Assembly (NCBI RefSeq): GCF_019049755.1
Contig: NZ_JAFMOS010000621.1
Coordinates: 1 to 32,747, forward strand
Direction of reading: 5' to 3'
Source of the DNA: Rahnella perminowiae
GTDB taxonomy: Bacteria; Pseudomonadota; Gammaproteobacteria; Enterobacterales; Enterobacteriaceae
DNA length: 32,747 bases
The translations under genes and the position numbers were made by a program. This document shows, one piece after another, positions 1 through 9,562 of the stretch; positions within the stretch are counted from its first letter, which is position 1; each line of letters opens with the position of its first letter. The notes under the pieces were generated by a model, which worked only from the letters and a program-made list of their open reading frames with translations, ran no database searches and was not told the DNA's origin.

Positions 1-52
1 GGTGTGCCCCAAGCAGACTTTTAATCAAAAATGACACAAGCAGATTAACTAT

Positions 53-1651
53 ATGGCACTCTCCTTTTCATTGGGCATGAAACCATTCTGGAATGGATTA
101 ACCCAGATGCAATCTCAGGGGCTTTACTGGGTTAATACCGACAGTGAGGAAGCCGCTTATCATCTTTGCGGTCAAACTGTTGAGGCTCAGCAAGGTGAAG
201 TTCCGGTCAGTGTTTTTTTTCCGCAGCACAATTTACTTTGCACTGCACATGAAAACAGAGTACCGGATGACGACATTCTTCTCACTTATTTGAAAAAGTA
301 TCAGAAAAAAACCTTTTATTACCAGTTAGCGAATGGCAAAAAAGCGTTTCTCTCTCTTGCAGTCGATATTAATCGTCTGCCTGCTCACTCCGCCTCCTTA
401 ATGATTCTATTACTCCCGGTCAGTACCTGGCAGGCGATAAGTGATAAACAATTCGCCCGCTGGTTGAGTGAAATGAGCTCTGGCACCCATAATAAAGGTA
501 CAACGCTCCTTATTATCTGCTATGGAAACGGTATTAATGCGGTTAAAACTCAGCTTCACTTATACCACCGCAATATATACGGCGTTGCAGATTTGAAAAC
601 GGATGTTGAGCCTAATCAATGGGGTATTTCCTGGTGGCATGACACACTGGGCGCGCAAGCCAACACGCTTTATCCGCTGATACGCCACCACACCGGCTGG
701 GAAATTCAAACAAACGTTTCTGCGGCAGTTTCCGACCAAACCGGCGATGACCAGTGGATGTTGCTGGCCGATCGCTCGGTGCTTGAAGGTGCGCCTGCGC
801 TTTCAGAACGCTGGTTCCTGTTTGACGATAACGAAGCACTGGCCGCACGAGCGGCGCATGCCCGCTCGGCGACAGTCATTTTCGCCCTTACCGGCAATGA
901 CGAAGTGGAAGTGCTGGCCCGTCAGGTTCATCTTTTACGTATGCAGCGCGGCACGGGTTTGAAAATTGTCGTGCGTGAAATGAATGCCTCTTTGCGTTAT
1001 GTCGATCAGCGCCTGCTTCAGGCCTGTGGCGCGAATCTGGTTGTCCCGCAGGCGGCACGCCTTTCCAACTTCCTGACCCTGCTGGATGACCTGCAAAACC
1101 TCACGTATACCCGGCATGTGCCGGACGATATCGAATTGCTGCTCGACAGCCGGCTGCCTACCCACCATAAGGGTTATCTGCCACTGCCGGTTTTTTGCCA
1201 GGTGATGCGCGAGATTTGGGATCACGCCTCTCTGGCGACGGAATCCCGGGGCATTTTAATTTCTCTGCGCCCTGCCGCCGGGATCAGCCCGCAGCAGGCG
1301 ATGTCTTTATGTTCGCTGCGCCGTGACGGTGACATTTTGACCGTTACCGGGCGTCATCTTTATCTGTTTCTGTCGAACTGTCAGGTCAGCGATGTGGAAA
1401 ATGTGCTGACATTTCTGTTTAGCCTGCCGGTCAAAGAAGTGTTCACCAGCCAGACGTTCTGGAGTCAGGAACCGGATATCCAGACAGAAGTTCGCCGTCT
1501 GGCCGCCAGGCCACCGATGGCAACACCGGTGCTGGCGGCAGAAACATACGTGCAACATAAAACAGAACCGTTAAAACGGGCGCAGGTGCACCAACCCGTG
1601 CCCGTTACGCTCGCCGTGAGCGATTCGCCTGTGATTCGGGCACCGGAGTAA
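53..1651 (+). CDS. bcsE: BcsE, c-di-GMP-binding cellulose biosynthesis protein
   Basis: Cytoplasmic accessory protein of class II cellulose synthase systems. In the family it binds c-di-GMP and, with BcsF, boosts cellulose synthesis and recruits partners to the synthase. The protein has 532 residues, close to the roughly 520 of E. coli BcsE. The C-terminal GGDEF-like (GIL) domain keeps the RxGD I-site type motif as R424-D425-G426-D427, so c-di-GMP binding is probably retained. The tail after about residue 490 is rich in Pro, Thr and Val and looks disordered. The chosen ATG has no strong Shine-Dalgarno sequence (only AGCAGATTAACTAT precedes it), but an in-frame stop at 32-34 rules out a much longer protein. 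It lies 4 bp before bcsF and starts a bcsEFG operon. The core genes bcsRQABZC, usually divergent from bcsE, would lie left of the window. Confidence 0.93.
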   Translation: MALSFSLGMKPFWNGLTQMQSQGLYWVNTDSEEAAYHLCGQTVEAQQGEVPVSVFFPQHNLLCTAHENRVPDDDILLTYLKKYQKKTFYYQLANGKKAFLSLAVDINRLPAHSASLMILLLPVSTWQAISDKQFARWLSEMSSGTHNKGTTLLIICYGNGINAVKTQLHLYHRNIYGVADLKTDVEPNQWGISWWHDTLGAQANTLYPLIRHHTGWEIQTNVSAAVSDQTGDDQWMLLADRSVLEGAPALSERWFLFDDNEALAARAAHARSATVIFALTGNDEVEVLARQVHLLRMQRGTGLKIVVREMNASLRYVDQRLLQACGANLVVPQAARLSNFLTLLDDLQNLTYTRHVPDDIELLLDSRLPTHHKGYLPLPVFCQVMREIWDHASLATESRGILISLRPAAGISPQQAMSLCSLRRDGDILTVTGRHLYLFLSNCQVSDVENVLTFLFSLPVKEVFTSQTFWSQEPDIQTEVRRLAARPPMATPVLAAETYVQHKTEPLKRAQVHQPVPVTLAVSDSPVIRAPE

Positions 1652-1655
1652 CAGC

Positions 1656-1889
1656 ATGGACATCAGAGATATTATTGAAATTTTTATTCTGGCAGCGGTG
1701 ATTTTTTTCCCGGCAGGATATGTACTGCGCAACCGGCTACCTCGCTGGAAAAACCGTTTCGCGGCCCTTTTGCTTTCGCCGCGCTATTTAACGCGAATAA
1801 CAGCCAGCTCCGTCAGTAAAAGCCGCAAACGCTCCGGTATACCGGCTGATGCCTCCGCCGCAATAGGGAAATCCAAGACGTCACTATGA
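1656..1889 (+). CDS. bcsF: BcsF, small membrane protein of cellulose synthesis
   Basis: Single-pass inner-membrane peptide that in E. coli anchors BcsE at the membrane and helps control BcsG. It has 77 residues against about 63 in E. coli; the extra length is a basic, Ser/Ala-rich C-terminal tail. A hydrophobic segment at about residues 6-25 (IIEIFILAAVIFFPAGYVL) is followed by an Arg/Lys-rich cytoplasmic region. It follows bcsE after 4 bp, and its TGA stop overlaps the bcsG start codon in an ATGA, which implies translational coupling. Identification rests on the N-terminal match to BcsF (DIxDIIEI...FFPxGY) and on position. Confidence 0.9.
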   Translation: MDIRDIIEIFILAAVIFFPAGYVLRNRLPRWKNRFAALLLSPRYLTRITASSVSKSRKRSGIPADASAAIGKSKTSL

Positions 1890-3532
1890 ACGAATCGCAA
1901 TCCTCTTCACCGCATTTGCGGATCTGGCAATCCTGGCGCGGCCTGGGTGCCTGGAACTACTATTTTTTACTTAAATTTGTTTTGCTTTCAACGGGGTATC
2001 TGAATTTTGATGCACTGAGCAATCTTGTCTTTGCCGCAGTATTGCTGTTCCCGTTACGTTCACTGCGCCTGCATCGCTGGAGACAGTGGCTGGCCCTGCC
2101 TTTCGGGCTGGCACTGTTGTATCACGATACCTGGCTGCCCGGCTGGCGTTCAATCGTCAATCAGGGGGCGGACGTTGCCGGTTTCAGTTTCAGTTATCTG
2201 CTTGAACTGGCCGATCGCTTTATCAACTGGCAGTGGATTGCCGTCGGTTTCGCTTTGCTGGTTGGTTATCTGTTTATCTCCCAGTGGATCCGGCTGACCA
2301 CATTTACCGTTATTGCACTGCTGTGGCTTAACCTCAGCGGCCTCATCACGCCATTTTTCGCGCATTATACGCCCCCGGCTATCGCCCAAAATACCGTGAC
2401 GACACCGGTGACCGTTGCGCCATCAGCCACGGATAACACCGTGAATGGTCCGCCCACCAATGCCAATCTGAACGCTTATCTGGAGCAGTTTTACCAAAAC
2501 GAACGGCGCAAGACGACGAAATTCCCTGATGCGTTGCCTGCTGATGCACAGCCGTTTGACCTGCTGGTGATCAACATTTGTTCGCTGGCCTGGTCAGATC
2601 TGGATGCCGTGAATCTTTCCAGTTCACCGCTGTGGTCACGTTTCGATTTTGTCTTCAGTAATTTTAATTCAGCCACGGCCTACAGCGGCCCGGCATCTAT
2701 CCGCCTGCTGCGCGCCAGTTGCGGTCAGACCTCGCATCATGATTTGTATCAGCCTGCCGGTCAGCAGTGTTATCTGTTTGACGATCTCGCGCGTCTGGGC
2801 TTCACTTCCCAACTGGCTATGGATCATACGGGTGTATTCGGTAATTACATCGATAACTTGCGTGATGATGCCGATATGAAAGCGCCGCTGATGTCACAGG
2901 CCGGTCTGGGTTATGAGCTGACGTCATTTGATGGCACACCGATTTTCAACGACGGGCAGCTGTTCTCCCGCTGGCTGGAAAATCAGGAGAAAGCCGGTAC
3001 CGCGCGCACCGCGACCTTCTTTAACCTGATCCCGCTGCATGACGGCAACCGTTATGTGGGCAGCAATAAAGGCGCGGATTACCATAACCGTGCACAAACC
3101 CTGCTGAATCAGCTGAATACTTTTATGGATCAGCTGGATAAATCCGGCCGCAAAGTCATGCTGCTGGTGGTGCCCGAGCATGGTGCTGCCCTGGTTGGCG
3201 ATAAGATGCAAATATCGGGTCTGCGTGACATTCCAAGCCCGGGCATTACCCACATTCCGGTCGGCGTGAAATTCTTTGGTATGCAGGCCCCCCATGCGCC
3301 GTCACCGATGAAAATCGAGGGTCAGAGCAGCTATCAGGCGATTTCAGAAATGGTCGCCCGCGCAGTCGATGGCAAAGTATTTAACCGCCCGACAATGGAC
3401 TGGAAAACTTTCGGCTCGAACCTGCCACAAACGCCGCTGGTATCAGAAAATGAGAACTCGGTGGTGATGGAATATCAGGGAAAAATTTACATCCGGCTCA
3501 ACGGCGGCGGGTGGGTGCCGTATCCGAGCTGA
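1886..3532 (+). CDS. bcsG: BcsG, cellulose phosphoethanolamine transferase
   Basis: Inner-membrane, zinc-dependent enzyme that transfers phosphoethanolamine from phosphatidylethanolamine to nascent cellulose in the periplasm. Several N-terminal hydrophobic segments lie between about residues 25 and 160. A Pro/Thr linker (about 160-200) then leads to a periplasmic alkaline-phosphatase-like domain. The catalytic set of E. coli BcsG maps at a constant offset of 11: C232, nucleophile S267 (in AYSGPAS), H385, E431 and H432 (PEHG). At 548 residues it is near full family length and appears functional. It ends the bcsEFG operon and overlaps bcsF by 4 bp. The expected product with the whole bcs locus is pEtN-cellulose for biofilm matrix. 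Confidence 0.95.
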   Translation: MNESQSSSPHLRIWQSWRGLGAWNYYFLLKFVLLSTGYLNFDALSNLVFAAVLLFPLRSLRLHRWRQWLALPFGLALLYHDTWLPGWRSIVNQGADVAGFSFSYLLELADRFINWQWIAVGFALLVGYLFISQWIRLTTFTVIALLWLNLSGLITPFFAHYTPPAIAQNTVTTPVTVAPSATDNTVNGPPTNANLNAYLEQFYQNERRKTTKFPDALPADAQPFDLLVINICSLAWSDLDAVNLSSSPLWSRFDFVFSNFNSATAYSGPASIRLLRASCGQTSHHDLYQPAGQQCYLFDDLARLGFTSQLAMDHTGVFGNYIDNLRDDADMKAPLMSQAGLGYELTSFDGTPIFNDGQLFSRWLENQEKAGTARTATFFNLIPLHDGNRYVGSNKGADYHNRAQTLLNQLNTFMDQLDKSGRKVMLLVVPEHGAALVGDKMQISGLRDIPSPGITHIPVGVKFFGMQAPHAPSPMKIEGQSSYQAISEMVARAVDGKVFNRPTMDWKTFGSNLPQTPLVSENENSVVMEYQGKIYIRLNGGGWVPYPS

Positions 3533-3580
3533 GTGAAGCCGGGTCGGAACATCATGAATTTTAAGGGGCAGATTCTTTTG

Positions 3581-3604
3581 CTCCCCCCTTCGCAAGGGAG
3601 GGAG
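3581..3604. terminator. GC palindrome between bcsG and the GntR gene
   Basis: Inverted repeat: CTCCC CCCTT, loop CGC, AAGGG with a one-base bulge, GGGAG. Read on the minus strand the loop is GCGA. It sits between two convergent genes and has only a short T/A run on one side (TTTTG at 3577), so a bidirectional terminator is likely but not classic. Two relatives are at 5710-5729 and 24901-24928. Confidence 0.55.
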
Positions 3605-3620
3605 CTTAGGCTATCTTCAT

Positions 3621-4319
3621 TTACTCTGCAAATAGCTGGTCATACACATGCTGTAAATGGCGGCTCATTCTTGCCCGCGCCCCTGCGCCATCTTTCGCCA
3701 AAATGGCGTCCAGGATCCCCTGATGATCGGCATTCATTTCACGGGCAAAATCCACTTCGGTGTAATGACTCTCCAGGCGCATAAACCGGCGTGAACGTCG
3801 CTTATCCCACAAATATCCCATCATATCGTGCAGCACTTCGTTGCCGGTCATTTCGCTGATCATCATATGAAAGCGGCGATCGGCTTCGAGGAAGGCGTCG
3901 TTATTAGCATTCAGTTCGTTTAATTCGCGGGCGATGGCTTTTAGCTTTTCGCGCTGATCGTCAGTGCCGTTAATTGCCGCCAGTTCTGCTGTCATCGATT
4001 CATAAACCTGACGTGCTTTTACCAGTGATTGCAGGCTGAATTCCTCTTCGGTATTCACCGTTTGCACCGCAGGTGTGGCCTGTGGCAGCGGATCGCTGAC
4101 ATATACGCCGTTGCCGGTGCGGATTTCCACCCAGCCGGTGATTTCCAGTGCAATCAGGGCTTCACGAATGGATGAACGGCTGACCCCCAGCTGTTTGGAT
4201 AAATCGCGCTCAGAAGGGATCATCGCGCCCGGCGCAAACTGACCGGTATTAATGCAATTAATCAAGACATTAGAAATCTGGCGATACAGCCGTTCAACTT
4301 TAAGGGTGGGTAATGCCAT
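3621..4319 (-). CDS. GntR/FadR-family regulator, probably of hexuronate (uxu) genes
   Basis: Transcription factor with an N-terminal winged helix (about residues 8-75; PSERDLSKQLGVSRSSIREAL recognition region) and a C-terminal FCD ligand domain. The FCD metal-type residues are present: D and H in EADRRFH, H in ADHQGI and H in RHLQH. I chose the internal ATG at 4319, giving 232 residues, because GGAG lies 7 bases before it (GGAGAAAATA-ATG). The longer frame from 4367 has no comparable site. It is divergent from uxuA, 197 bp away, and ExuR and UxuR belong to this family, so repression of uxuA by hexuronate-pathway sugars is the natural inference. Sequence identity to E. coli UxuR looks only moderate, so I leave the symbol open. 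Confidence 0.85.
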   Translation of the reverse strand: MALPTLKVERLYRQISNVLINCINTGQFAPGAMIPSERDLSKQLGVSRSSIREALIALEITGWVEIRTGNGVYVSDPLPQATPAVQTVNTEEEFSLQSLVKARQVYESMTAELAAINGTDDQREKLKAIARELNELNANNDAFLEADRRFHMMISEMTGNEVLHDMMGYLWDKRRSRRFMRLESHYTEVDFAREMNADHQGILDAILAKDGAGARARMSRHLQHVYDQLFAE

Positions 4320-4400
4320 TATTTTCTCCGTGTTCATGCTGAATCCCAGATCTGTTATCCCGATCACATTAAAGATCGGTTTGATGCTGAATCATATGTC

Positions 4401-4438
4401 GGTCTGATGGCCTGACCAGCAGACCACCTGACCAGACC
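4401..4438. promoter_or_regulatory. Candidate operator cluster between gntR and uxuA
   Basis: GGTCTG at 4401-4406 is the inverted partner of CAGACC at 4420-4425 and again at 4433-4438. CCTGACCAG occurs as a direct repeat at 4411-4419 and 4427-4435, exactly 16 bp apart. FadR-type GntR proteins bind short GGTC/GACC-like palindromes, so this cluster in a divergent promoter region is the best candidate site for the neighbouring regulator. Binding is inferred. Confidence 0.45.
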
Positions 4439-4516
4439 GCGCATTAAGATTGAACTTATCACCGGCCATGCGTCAACTACATTCAGACAGTCAGTTAACA
4501 ATTTTAAGGAAAACAC

Positions 4517-5701
4517 ATGGAACAGACATGGCGTTGGTACGGCCCGAACGATCCGGTTTCACTTGATGATGTGCGTCAGGCTGGCGCAACCGGCGTGGTT
4601 ACCGCCCTGCACCATATCCCGAACGGTGAAGTCTGGCCGGTGGAAGAAATTCAGAAACGCAAGGCCATAATTGAAGCCAAAGGGCTGGTATGGTCTGTCG
4701 TGGAAAGCATTCCGGTGCATGAGGAAATTAAAACCCGTAGCGGAGATGTTGAAAAACATATTGCTAACTATCAGCAATCTATCCGCAACCTGGCGGAATG
4801 CGGCATCGATACAGTCTGCTATAACTTCATGCCGGTTCTGGACTGGACACGCACGGATCTCGGCTATTTACTGCCGGATGGTTCACGCGCCCTGCGCTTC
4901 GACCATATCGCGTTTGCGGCCTTTGAATTGCATCTGCTCAAGCGCGAAGGCGCAACCTCTTATTACAGCGCGGATGAGCAAAAACAAGCGGCCGAATACT
5001 TTGCGGCAATGACACAGGCGGATAAAGATCAGCTGGTGTCTAATATTATTGCCGGTTTGCCGGGTGCGGAAGAAGGCTACACACTGGATCAGTTCCGTGC
5101 ACGTCTGGCCACTTACGACGGTATTGATAAAGCGAAATTGCGTGAAAACATGGCGCATTTCCTGCGCAGCATTGTGCCGGTTGCCGAGCAATGTGGATTG
5201 AGTCTGGCGGTTCACCCTGATGATCCTCCGCGCCCTATCCTCGGCCTGCCGCGTATTATTTCCACCATCGAAGATATGCAATGGCTGAAAGAAACGGTCG
5301 ACAGTATTCACAACGGTTTCTGCTTCTGCACCGGTTCTTACGGCGTGCGTGAAGATAATGATCTGGTGAAAATGATGACCACCTATGCCGACCGCGTGCA
5401 TTTCATTCATCTGCGTGCGACGCAGCGGGAAGACGTACCGGGAAGCTTCCATGAAGCAGACCATTTAGACGGTGATGTGGATATGGTGGCGGTAATCAAA
5501 GCGATTCTGACCGAAGAGCAAACCCGCCGCCGCGCGGGCAATCTGCGCGCTATCCCGATGCGTCCGGATCACGGCCATCAGATGCTGGATGATTTGCATA
5601 AGAAAACCAATCCGGGTTATTCAGCGATTGGACGCCTGCGGGGACTGGCAGAACTGCGGGGTGTGGAGCGGGCACTGAAACAGAGCTTCTTTAATCAATA
5701 A
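4517..5701 (+). CDS. uxuA: D-mannonate dehydratase UxuA
   Basis: Converts D-mannonate to 2-keto-3-deoxy-gluconate in the glucuronate branch of hexuronate breakdown; cytoplasmic, metal dependent. At 394 residues it equals the E. coli enzyme. It begins [16 protein letters not shown], a hallmark of the family, and contains HPDDPPRP (about 231-238) and CFCTGSYG, parts of the TIM-barrel active site. The ATG is preceded by AAGGA with a 6-base spacer. There is no uxuB (fructuronate reductase) next to it; the following gene is araC, convergent after 34 bp. Expression is probably controlled by the divergent GntR protein. Confidence 0.96.
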   Translation: MEQTWRWYGPNDPVSLDDVRQAGATGVVTALHHIPNGEVWPVEEIQKRKAIIEAKGLVWSVVESIPVHEEIKTRSGDVEKHIANYQQSIRNLAECGIDTVCYNFMPVLDWTRTDLGYLLPDGSRALRFDHIAFAAFELHLLKREGATSYYSADEQKQAAEYFAAMTQADKDQLVSNIIAGLPGAEEGYTLDQFRARLATYDGIDKAKLRENMAHFLRSIVPVAEQCGLSLAVHPDDPPRPILGLPRIISTIEDMQWLKETVDSIHNGFCFCTGSYGVREDNDLVKMMTTYADRVHFIHLRATQREDVPGSFHEADHLDGDVDMVAVIKAILTEEQTRRRAGNLRAIPMRPDHGHQMLDDLHKKTNPGYSAIGRLRGLAELRGVERALKQSFFNQ

Positions 5702-5709
5702 TTTTGCAC

Positions 5710-5729
5710 CTCCCCCTGCGAAGGGGGAG
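5710..5729. terminator. GCGA-capped palindrome between uxuA and araC
   Basis: Perfect 8-bp stem CTCCCCCT / AGGGGGAG closed by the tetraloop GCGA, a GNRA-type loop. It fills most of the 34 bp between the convergent uxuA and araC stops. The left side has TTTT (5702-5705), serving the minus strand. Probable bidirectional terminator. Confidence 0.65.
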
Positions 5730-5735
5730 AACAAA

Positions 5736-6671
5736 TCAAAAATGATACGCCACCGCGTTTTCCTGCTCCGGCCACGGATGGGATTTATACGGCTTGGCCG
5801 GATAGTTGATCTCGACACTCCGGCGGCGGAAATCACTCGGGCTCACCCCGACACGCTTCCGGAATACCCGTGAGAAATACAACTGATCATCGTATCCCAC
5901 CACGCGGCCAATCGTCGCGATGGATTCCTGTGTGGTCTGCAATAATAATTTGGCGCGGATTACCCGCTGATCTTCGCGCCAGCGCAGGATATTGATCCCG
6001 ACCTGCTCACGGAATAAATGCGCCAGCCGTGAGGGTGAGAGGCAAACGTGTCGGGCAACTTCATCAATCCGTAATTCACCCGCCAGATTGCCGGTAATAA
6101 ACTGACAGGCTTCGATAACACGCGGATCCATAATTTTTTGCGGGCTCTGCGGATCTTCTTCCATGGCGCGCAGCAACAAACGCTCCAGAAGATTCATCCC
6201 CAGCTCTTCACAAAAACGTCGCCCCGATTTCTGCGTTTGTTCGATGTTGGCAAACAAACGGTCAAATTCCAGCAACAAAGTGTTATTCGGTAAAGAAAGA
6301 CGCCCGACGTCGCGGGTTTTGGTGTGCCATTCGAGCCAGTCTGCCCAGTAGGCGCGCGGGCGGAAATAAACCCAGCGGTGATACCAGGAATCAGCGTTAG
6401 CAGACCGGCTGTAAAGATGACGGGCTTTCGGCGGGAATAGCAGCAGATCGCCGGGGTTGCAGTAGAAGGTATCTTCCCCGTCGAAGACTTTCCCCTGCCC
6501 CTTCACCGTCAGGTTAAGGATATAGCCCTTCATGCCGCCGGGACGGTCAATGGCAAAATCCAGTGGCCCGTCAGCAAGGATTGGTGTCATACCGGCGACC
6601 AGATAGGCATTGAAACTGTAACCCGGTAACAGCGGATTTTGCTGCTGATCCTGAATCATACGGTGATACAT
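5736..6671 (-). CDS. araC: AraC, arabinose-responsive transcription regulator
   Basis: Cytoplasmic dual regulator of the arabinose genes. The N-terminal cupin domain (about 1-175) contains [11 protein letters not shown], the arm, and residues equivalent to the E. coli sugar pocket (P13, T29, R43). The C-terminal domain (about 190-295) has the two AraC-family helix-turn-helices ([36 protein letters not shown]). It has 311 residues against 292 in E. coli; a few extra residues are N-terminal and about 15 are C-terminal. Start choice: GGAGG lies 4 bases upstream of the first ATG, and the next ATG would be 16 bases away. It lies downstream of araH on the same strand but after a 176-bp gap that holds a promoter-like sequence and an AraC half-site. 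So it probably has its own autoregulated promoter. Confidence 0.96.
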   Translation of the reverse strand: MYHRMIQDQQQNPLLPGYSFNAYLVAGMTPILADGPLDFAIDRPGGMKGYILNLTVKGQGKVFDGEDTFYCNPGDLLLFPPKARHLYSRSANADSWYHRWVYFRPRAYWADWLEWHTKTRDVGRLSLPNNTLLLEFDRLFANIEQTQKSGRRFCEELGMNLLERLLLRAMEEDPQSPQKIMDPRVIEACQFITGNLAGELRIDEVARHVCLSPSRLAHLFREQVGINILRWREDQRVIRAKLLLQTTQESIATIGRVVGYDDQLYFSRVFRKRVGVSPSDFRRRSVEINYPAKPYKSHPWPEQENAVAYHF

Positions 6672-6696
6672 CGAACCTCCTGAAACTTCACATGGC

Positions 6697-6741
6697 TATG
6701 GACTTTTCATCTATTCTAACCGGCAGTGAAAACGCTGCCAG
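6697..6741 (-). promoter_or_regulatory. araC promoter with overlapping AraC half-site
   Basis: On the minus strand CTGGCA (6741-6736), a 17-base spacer and TAGAAT (6718-6713) make a sigma70-like promoter. Immediately downstream, 6713-6697 reads TAGATGAAAAGTCCATA, matching the AraC half-site consensus TAGC-N7-TCCATA at 9 of 10 defined positions. The site would cover the transcription start, which suits repression of araC by its own product. No good second half-site 21 bp away was found. Confidence 0.6.
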
Positions 6742-6777
6742 TAAAGGTTACTATATTGTGAACAAACACGCGTTTTC

Positions 6778-6811
6778 CCGGCATTTAACCCGTGATGGCG
6801 CTAAATGCCGG
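6778..6811. terminator. Hairpin between araH and araC
   Basis: A 10-bp perfect inverted repeat, CCGGCATTTA (6778-6787) and TAAATGCCGG (6802-6811), with a 14-base spacer, lies 37 bp past the araH stop. There is no run of U after it on the minus strand (GGAAAACG follows), so it is a possible attenuator or RNA-stabilising 3' end rather than a textbook terminator. Confidence 0.4.
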
Positions 6812-6847
6812 ACGATGACAGGATGAAAGCGTTATCACAAAACCCGA

Positions 6848-7852
6848 TTAAACGGTCTTTTTCGCTTTCTGTTTGTAGCGGTCAAAGATCACCGCCGCCA
6901 GCAGGATCAAACCACGAACCACATACTGCGAGAACGGAGAAATATTCAGCAGGTTCATCGCATTTTCCACGGTACCCAGAATAAGGATCCCGGAAACAAC
7001 ATAGGAAATTTTGCCGATGCCGCCTTTCAGGGAAACGCCCCCCAGCACGCAGGCAGAAATAACGATCAATTCGAAGCCCAGTGAGGTCATGGGCTGGCCG
7101 CTGGTCATGCGTGACGCCAGAATGATGCCCGCCGCCGCTGACACCAGCCCGGAGAGCACGAAGATGATGATTTTTGTACGCACCACCGGCACACCGGCCA
7201 GACGCGCCGCATCTTCATTACCGCCAATCGCCAGCGTGTTACGCCCGAAAGTGGTTTTGTTCAGCAACAGACCAAAGATGATCAGACAACCGACCGTCAG
7301 CCAGATGGGCGCAGGCAACCCCAGCCAGTTGGCGTAACCCAGAGTGAAGAAACGTTCGTCTTCGATACCCACCGCTTTACCATCGGAAATGATGTACGCC
7401 AGACCGCGCACGATCTGCATGGTGGCAAGCGTGGTGATCAGCGCATTGATTTTCAGGCGGGCGATAACAAAACCGTTGAGCAAACCGGTCAGCATACCGA
7501 GCAGTAAACCGGCAGCGACACCGATCCACAAGCTTTCGGTCATATTGATTACCACGGCGGTCGTGACGCCCGCACAGGCAATCACCGACGCAACTGACAA
7601 ATCGAAGTCACCGGAAGCCAGGCAGAACAGCATCCCGCAAGCCACCATCCCGGACATTGAAATCGCCAGCCCTAACCCTTTCATGTTGATGAAAGAACTG
7701 AAGTTGGGCACGAAAATGGTACAGGCAATAAACAGCACAGCGAACACCACTAACATGCCGTAACTGTCCCAGATACGCATCAGCCCCTGGCCGCCGCGTG
7801 AGGCGGCTGAAGGTTGATCCGGTTTAGCTGAATTGGTCGTCATACTCGACAT
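6848..7852 (-). CDS. araH: AraH, L-arabinose ABC transporter permease
   Basis: Inner-membrane subunit of the high-affinity arabinose importer AraFGH (CUT2 family). It has 334 residues against 328 in E. coli, with about 8-10 hydrophobic segments after a polar N-terminus. Family blocks such as SGDFDLSVASVIACAGV and GIGKISYVVSGILILGTVENAMNLL are present. GAGGAG precedes the ATG by 9 bases, and the start is 17 bp after the araG stop, so the two are co-transcribed. It is the last transport gene before araC. Confidence 0.96.
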   Translation of the reverse strand: MSSMTTNSAKPDQPSAASRGGQGLMRIWDSYGMLVVFAVLFIACTIFVPNFSSFINMKGLGLAISMSGMVACGMLFCLASGDFDLSVASVIACAGVTTAVVINMTESLWIGVAAGLLLGMLTGLLNGFVIARLKINALITTLATMQIVRGLAYIISDGKAVGIEDERFFTLGYANWLGLPAPIWLTVGCLIIFGLLLNKTTFGRNTLAIGGNEDAARLAGVPVVRTKIIIFVLSGLVSAAAGIILASRMTSGQPMTSLGFELIVISACVLGGVSLKGGIGKISYVVSGILILGTVENAMNLLNISPFSQYVVRGLILLAAVIFDRYKQKAKKTV

Positions 7853-7869
7853 AATATTTTGCTCCTCAG

Positions 7870-9456
7870 TCAGGCAGCGTCATGGGCAGAATCAAGAACG
7901 GGTGTCCGCAACATGGCGAGCCCCAGCGCTTTTTCTTCGGTGGCGTCGTCATGCAACAGTTCGCCGGAGATTGCACCTTCGCGCATCACCACAATCCTGT
8001 CGGCCAGACCCAGCACTTCCGGTAAATCACTGGACGCAAACAGCACCGCAATGCCTTGTTTTGCCAGTGAATAAATCACATTGTAGATTTCATGCTTAGC
8101 ACCAACGTCAATACCGCGCGTCGGTTCATCCAGCAAAATGACTTTCATTTCTTCCGATAACCAGCGACCCAGAATGGCCTTTTGCTGATTACCCCCCGAA
8201 AGATTCATGATCAGTTGCTGATCGCTGGGGGTTTTGATATTCAGCGCATCAATATGTTTACGCGCATTCTTCGCTTCCCAGGCGTTGTTGATCAGACACC
8301 CTGCTTTGACTGTTTTGCGACGGGCGCTGATGTTGATGTTGTCACGCACCGAGTGCACAGGAATGATGCCGTCAGCCTTGCGGTCTTCCGGACATAGCAT
8401 GATGCCCTGGCGGATAGCATCCGCCGGTTTGCGGATATTCAGCGCTACGCCGTCGAGCCGGACGGTGCCACCGGTAATCCGCGTGCCGCCGAATAAGCCT
8501 TTCATCAGCTCACTGCGCCCTGCGCCCACCAGCCCGAACAGGCCGACGATTTCACCCTGGCGTACAGTGAGGCTGACCGGTGTTCTCACGCCCGGTGCTT
8601 TCACCTCTTCCAGTTCAAGGCGGATTTCACCATGCGGACGCGGTGCGTAACCGTAAATGTCATCGAGATTACGGCCAACCATCGCCTGCACCAGTTTGCT
8701 GTTATCCACCTGCGTCATATCGTCGAAAGTGCGGACATAACGCCCGTCTTTGAAAACAGTGACAGCGTCACTTAATGCGAAAATTTCTTCCATGCGGTGC
8801 GAGACATATAAAATCACGCGCCCTTCAGCACGTAACTCACGGATAACACGGAATAACTGTTCAATTTCACGGGCGGAAAGTGAACTGGTCGGCTCATCGA
8901 ACGCAATAATTTTGGCATTACGTGCCAGCGCTTTAGCAATTTCAACCATCTGCCACTGGCCGATGGAAAGATATTTCAGCGGCGTATCGGGGTCGATATC
9001 CAGTCCGAGATGTTCAAGCTGAATTTTGGCTTCGTAACGCAGCAATTTTCGGTTCACGAAACCATGTTTGCTCGGTAACTGGCCGAGATAAATGTTCTCT
9101 GCCACCGTCATTTCCGGCACCAGATGTAATTCCTGATAAATAATCGCCACACCGGCATCGAGCGCATCCGTGGTATGGCTGAATGCGACCGGCTGGCCTT
9201 TGATGTGAATATTGCCCTGGGAAGGCTGATAGTTCCCGCTGAGGATTTTCAACAGCGTAGATTTACCCGCGCCGTTTTCGCCCATCAGCGCATGGATCTG
9301 CCCGGCATAACAATTGAAAGAAATCCCGTCCAGCGCTTTCACGCCAGGAAAAGTTTTGCCAATGTCATGGAATTCCAGATACGGCCTGGCCGCATCAAAC
9401 TCCGTCAGGGACGGTGTCAGCAAAGGCGTCTTATTATCGAAAGATTGCTGAGTCAT
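7870..9456 (-). CDS. araG: AraG, L-arabinose ABC transporter ATPase
   Basis: Tandem-domain ATPase of the CUT2 arabinose importer. The first domain has Walker [10 protein letters not shown] and signature LSIGQWQ. The second has the degenerate Walker [10 protein letters not shown] and signature LSGGNQQ, with [12 protein letters not shown] as Walker B/D-loop. I place the start at the ATG at 9456 (MTQQSFDNK, 528 residues) because AGGT lies 8 bases upstream. The longer frame opens at 9564 inside the ERIC repeat and encodes unrelated residues. It is still about 24 residues longer than E. coli AraG at the N-terminus. It follows araF after a 248-bp gap that holds the ERIC element. Confidence 0.95.
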   Translation of the reverse strand: MTQQSFDNKTPLLTPSLTEFDAARPYLEFHDIGKTFPGVKALDGISFNCYAGQIHALMGENGAGKSTLLKILSGNYQPSQGNIHIKGQPVAFSHTTDALDAGVAIIYQELHLVPEMTVAENIYLGQLPSKHGFVNRKLLRYEAKIQLEHLGLDIDPDTPLKYLSIGQWQMVEIAKALARNAKIIAFDEPTSSLSAREIEQLFRVIRELRAEGRVILYVSHRMEEIFALSDAVTVFKDGRYVRTFDDMTQVDNSKLVQAMVGRNLDDIYGYAPRPHGEIRLELEEVKAPGVRTPVSLTVRQGEIVGLFGLVGAGRSELMKGLFGGTRITGGTVRLDGVALNIRKPADAIRQGIMLCPEDRKADGIIPVHSVRDNINISARRKTVKAGCLINNAWEAKNARKHIDALNIKTPSDQQLIMNLSGGNQQKAILGRWLSEEMKVILLDEPTRGIDVGAKHEIYNVIYSLAKQGIAVLFASSDLPEVLGLADRIVVMREGAISGELLHDDATEEKALGLAMLRTPVLDSAHDAA

Positions 9457-9562
9457 AGTGGCTACCTGGAAGTTGATTAAGTATGGATGCACGCCGCTGC
9501 ACAGCAGAAAACAGTTCGTAAAACTTCCTGTCGTCCACTCTGCAGCAGCGTCTCTCCCCTTC

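Noticed and set aside
4883-5464. 193-residue minus-strand frame opposite uxuA
   Set aside because: It is antisense to a full-length, well conserved enzyme and lacks any support.
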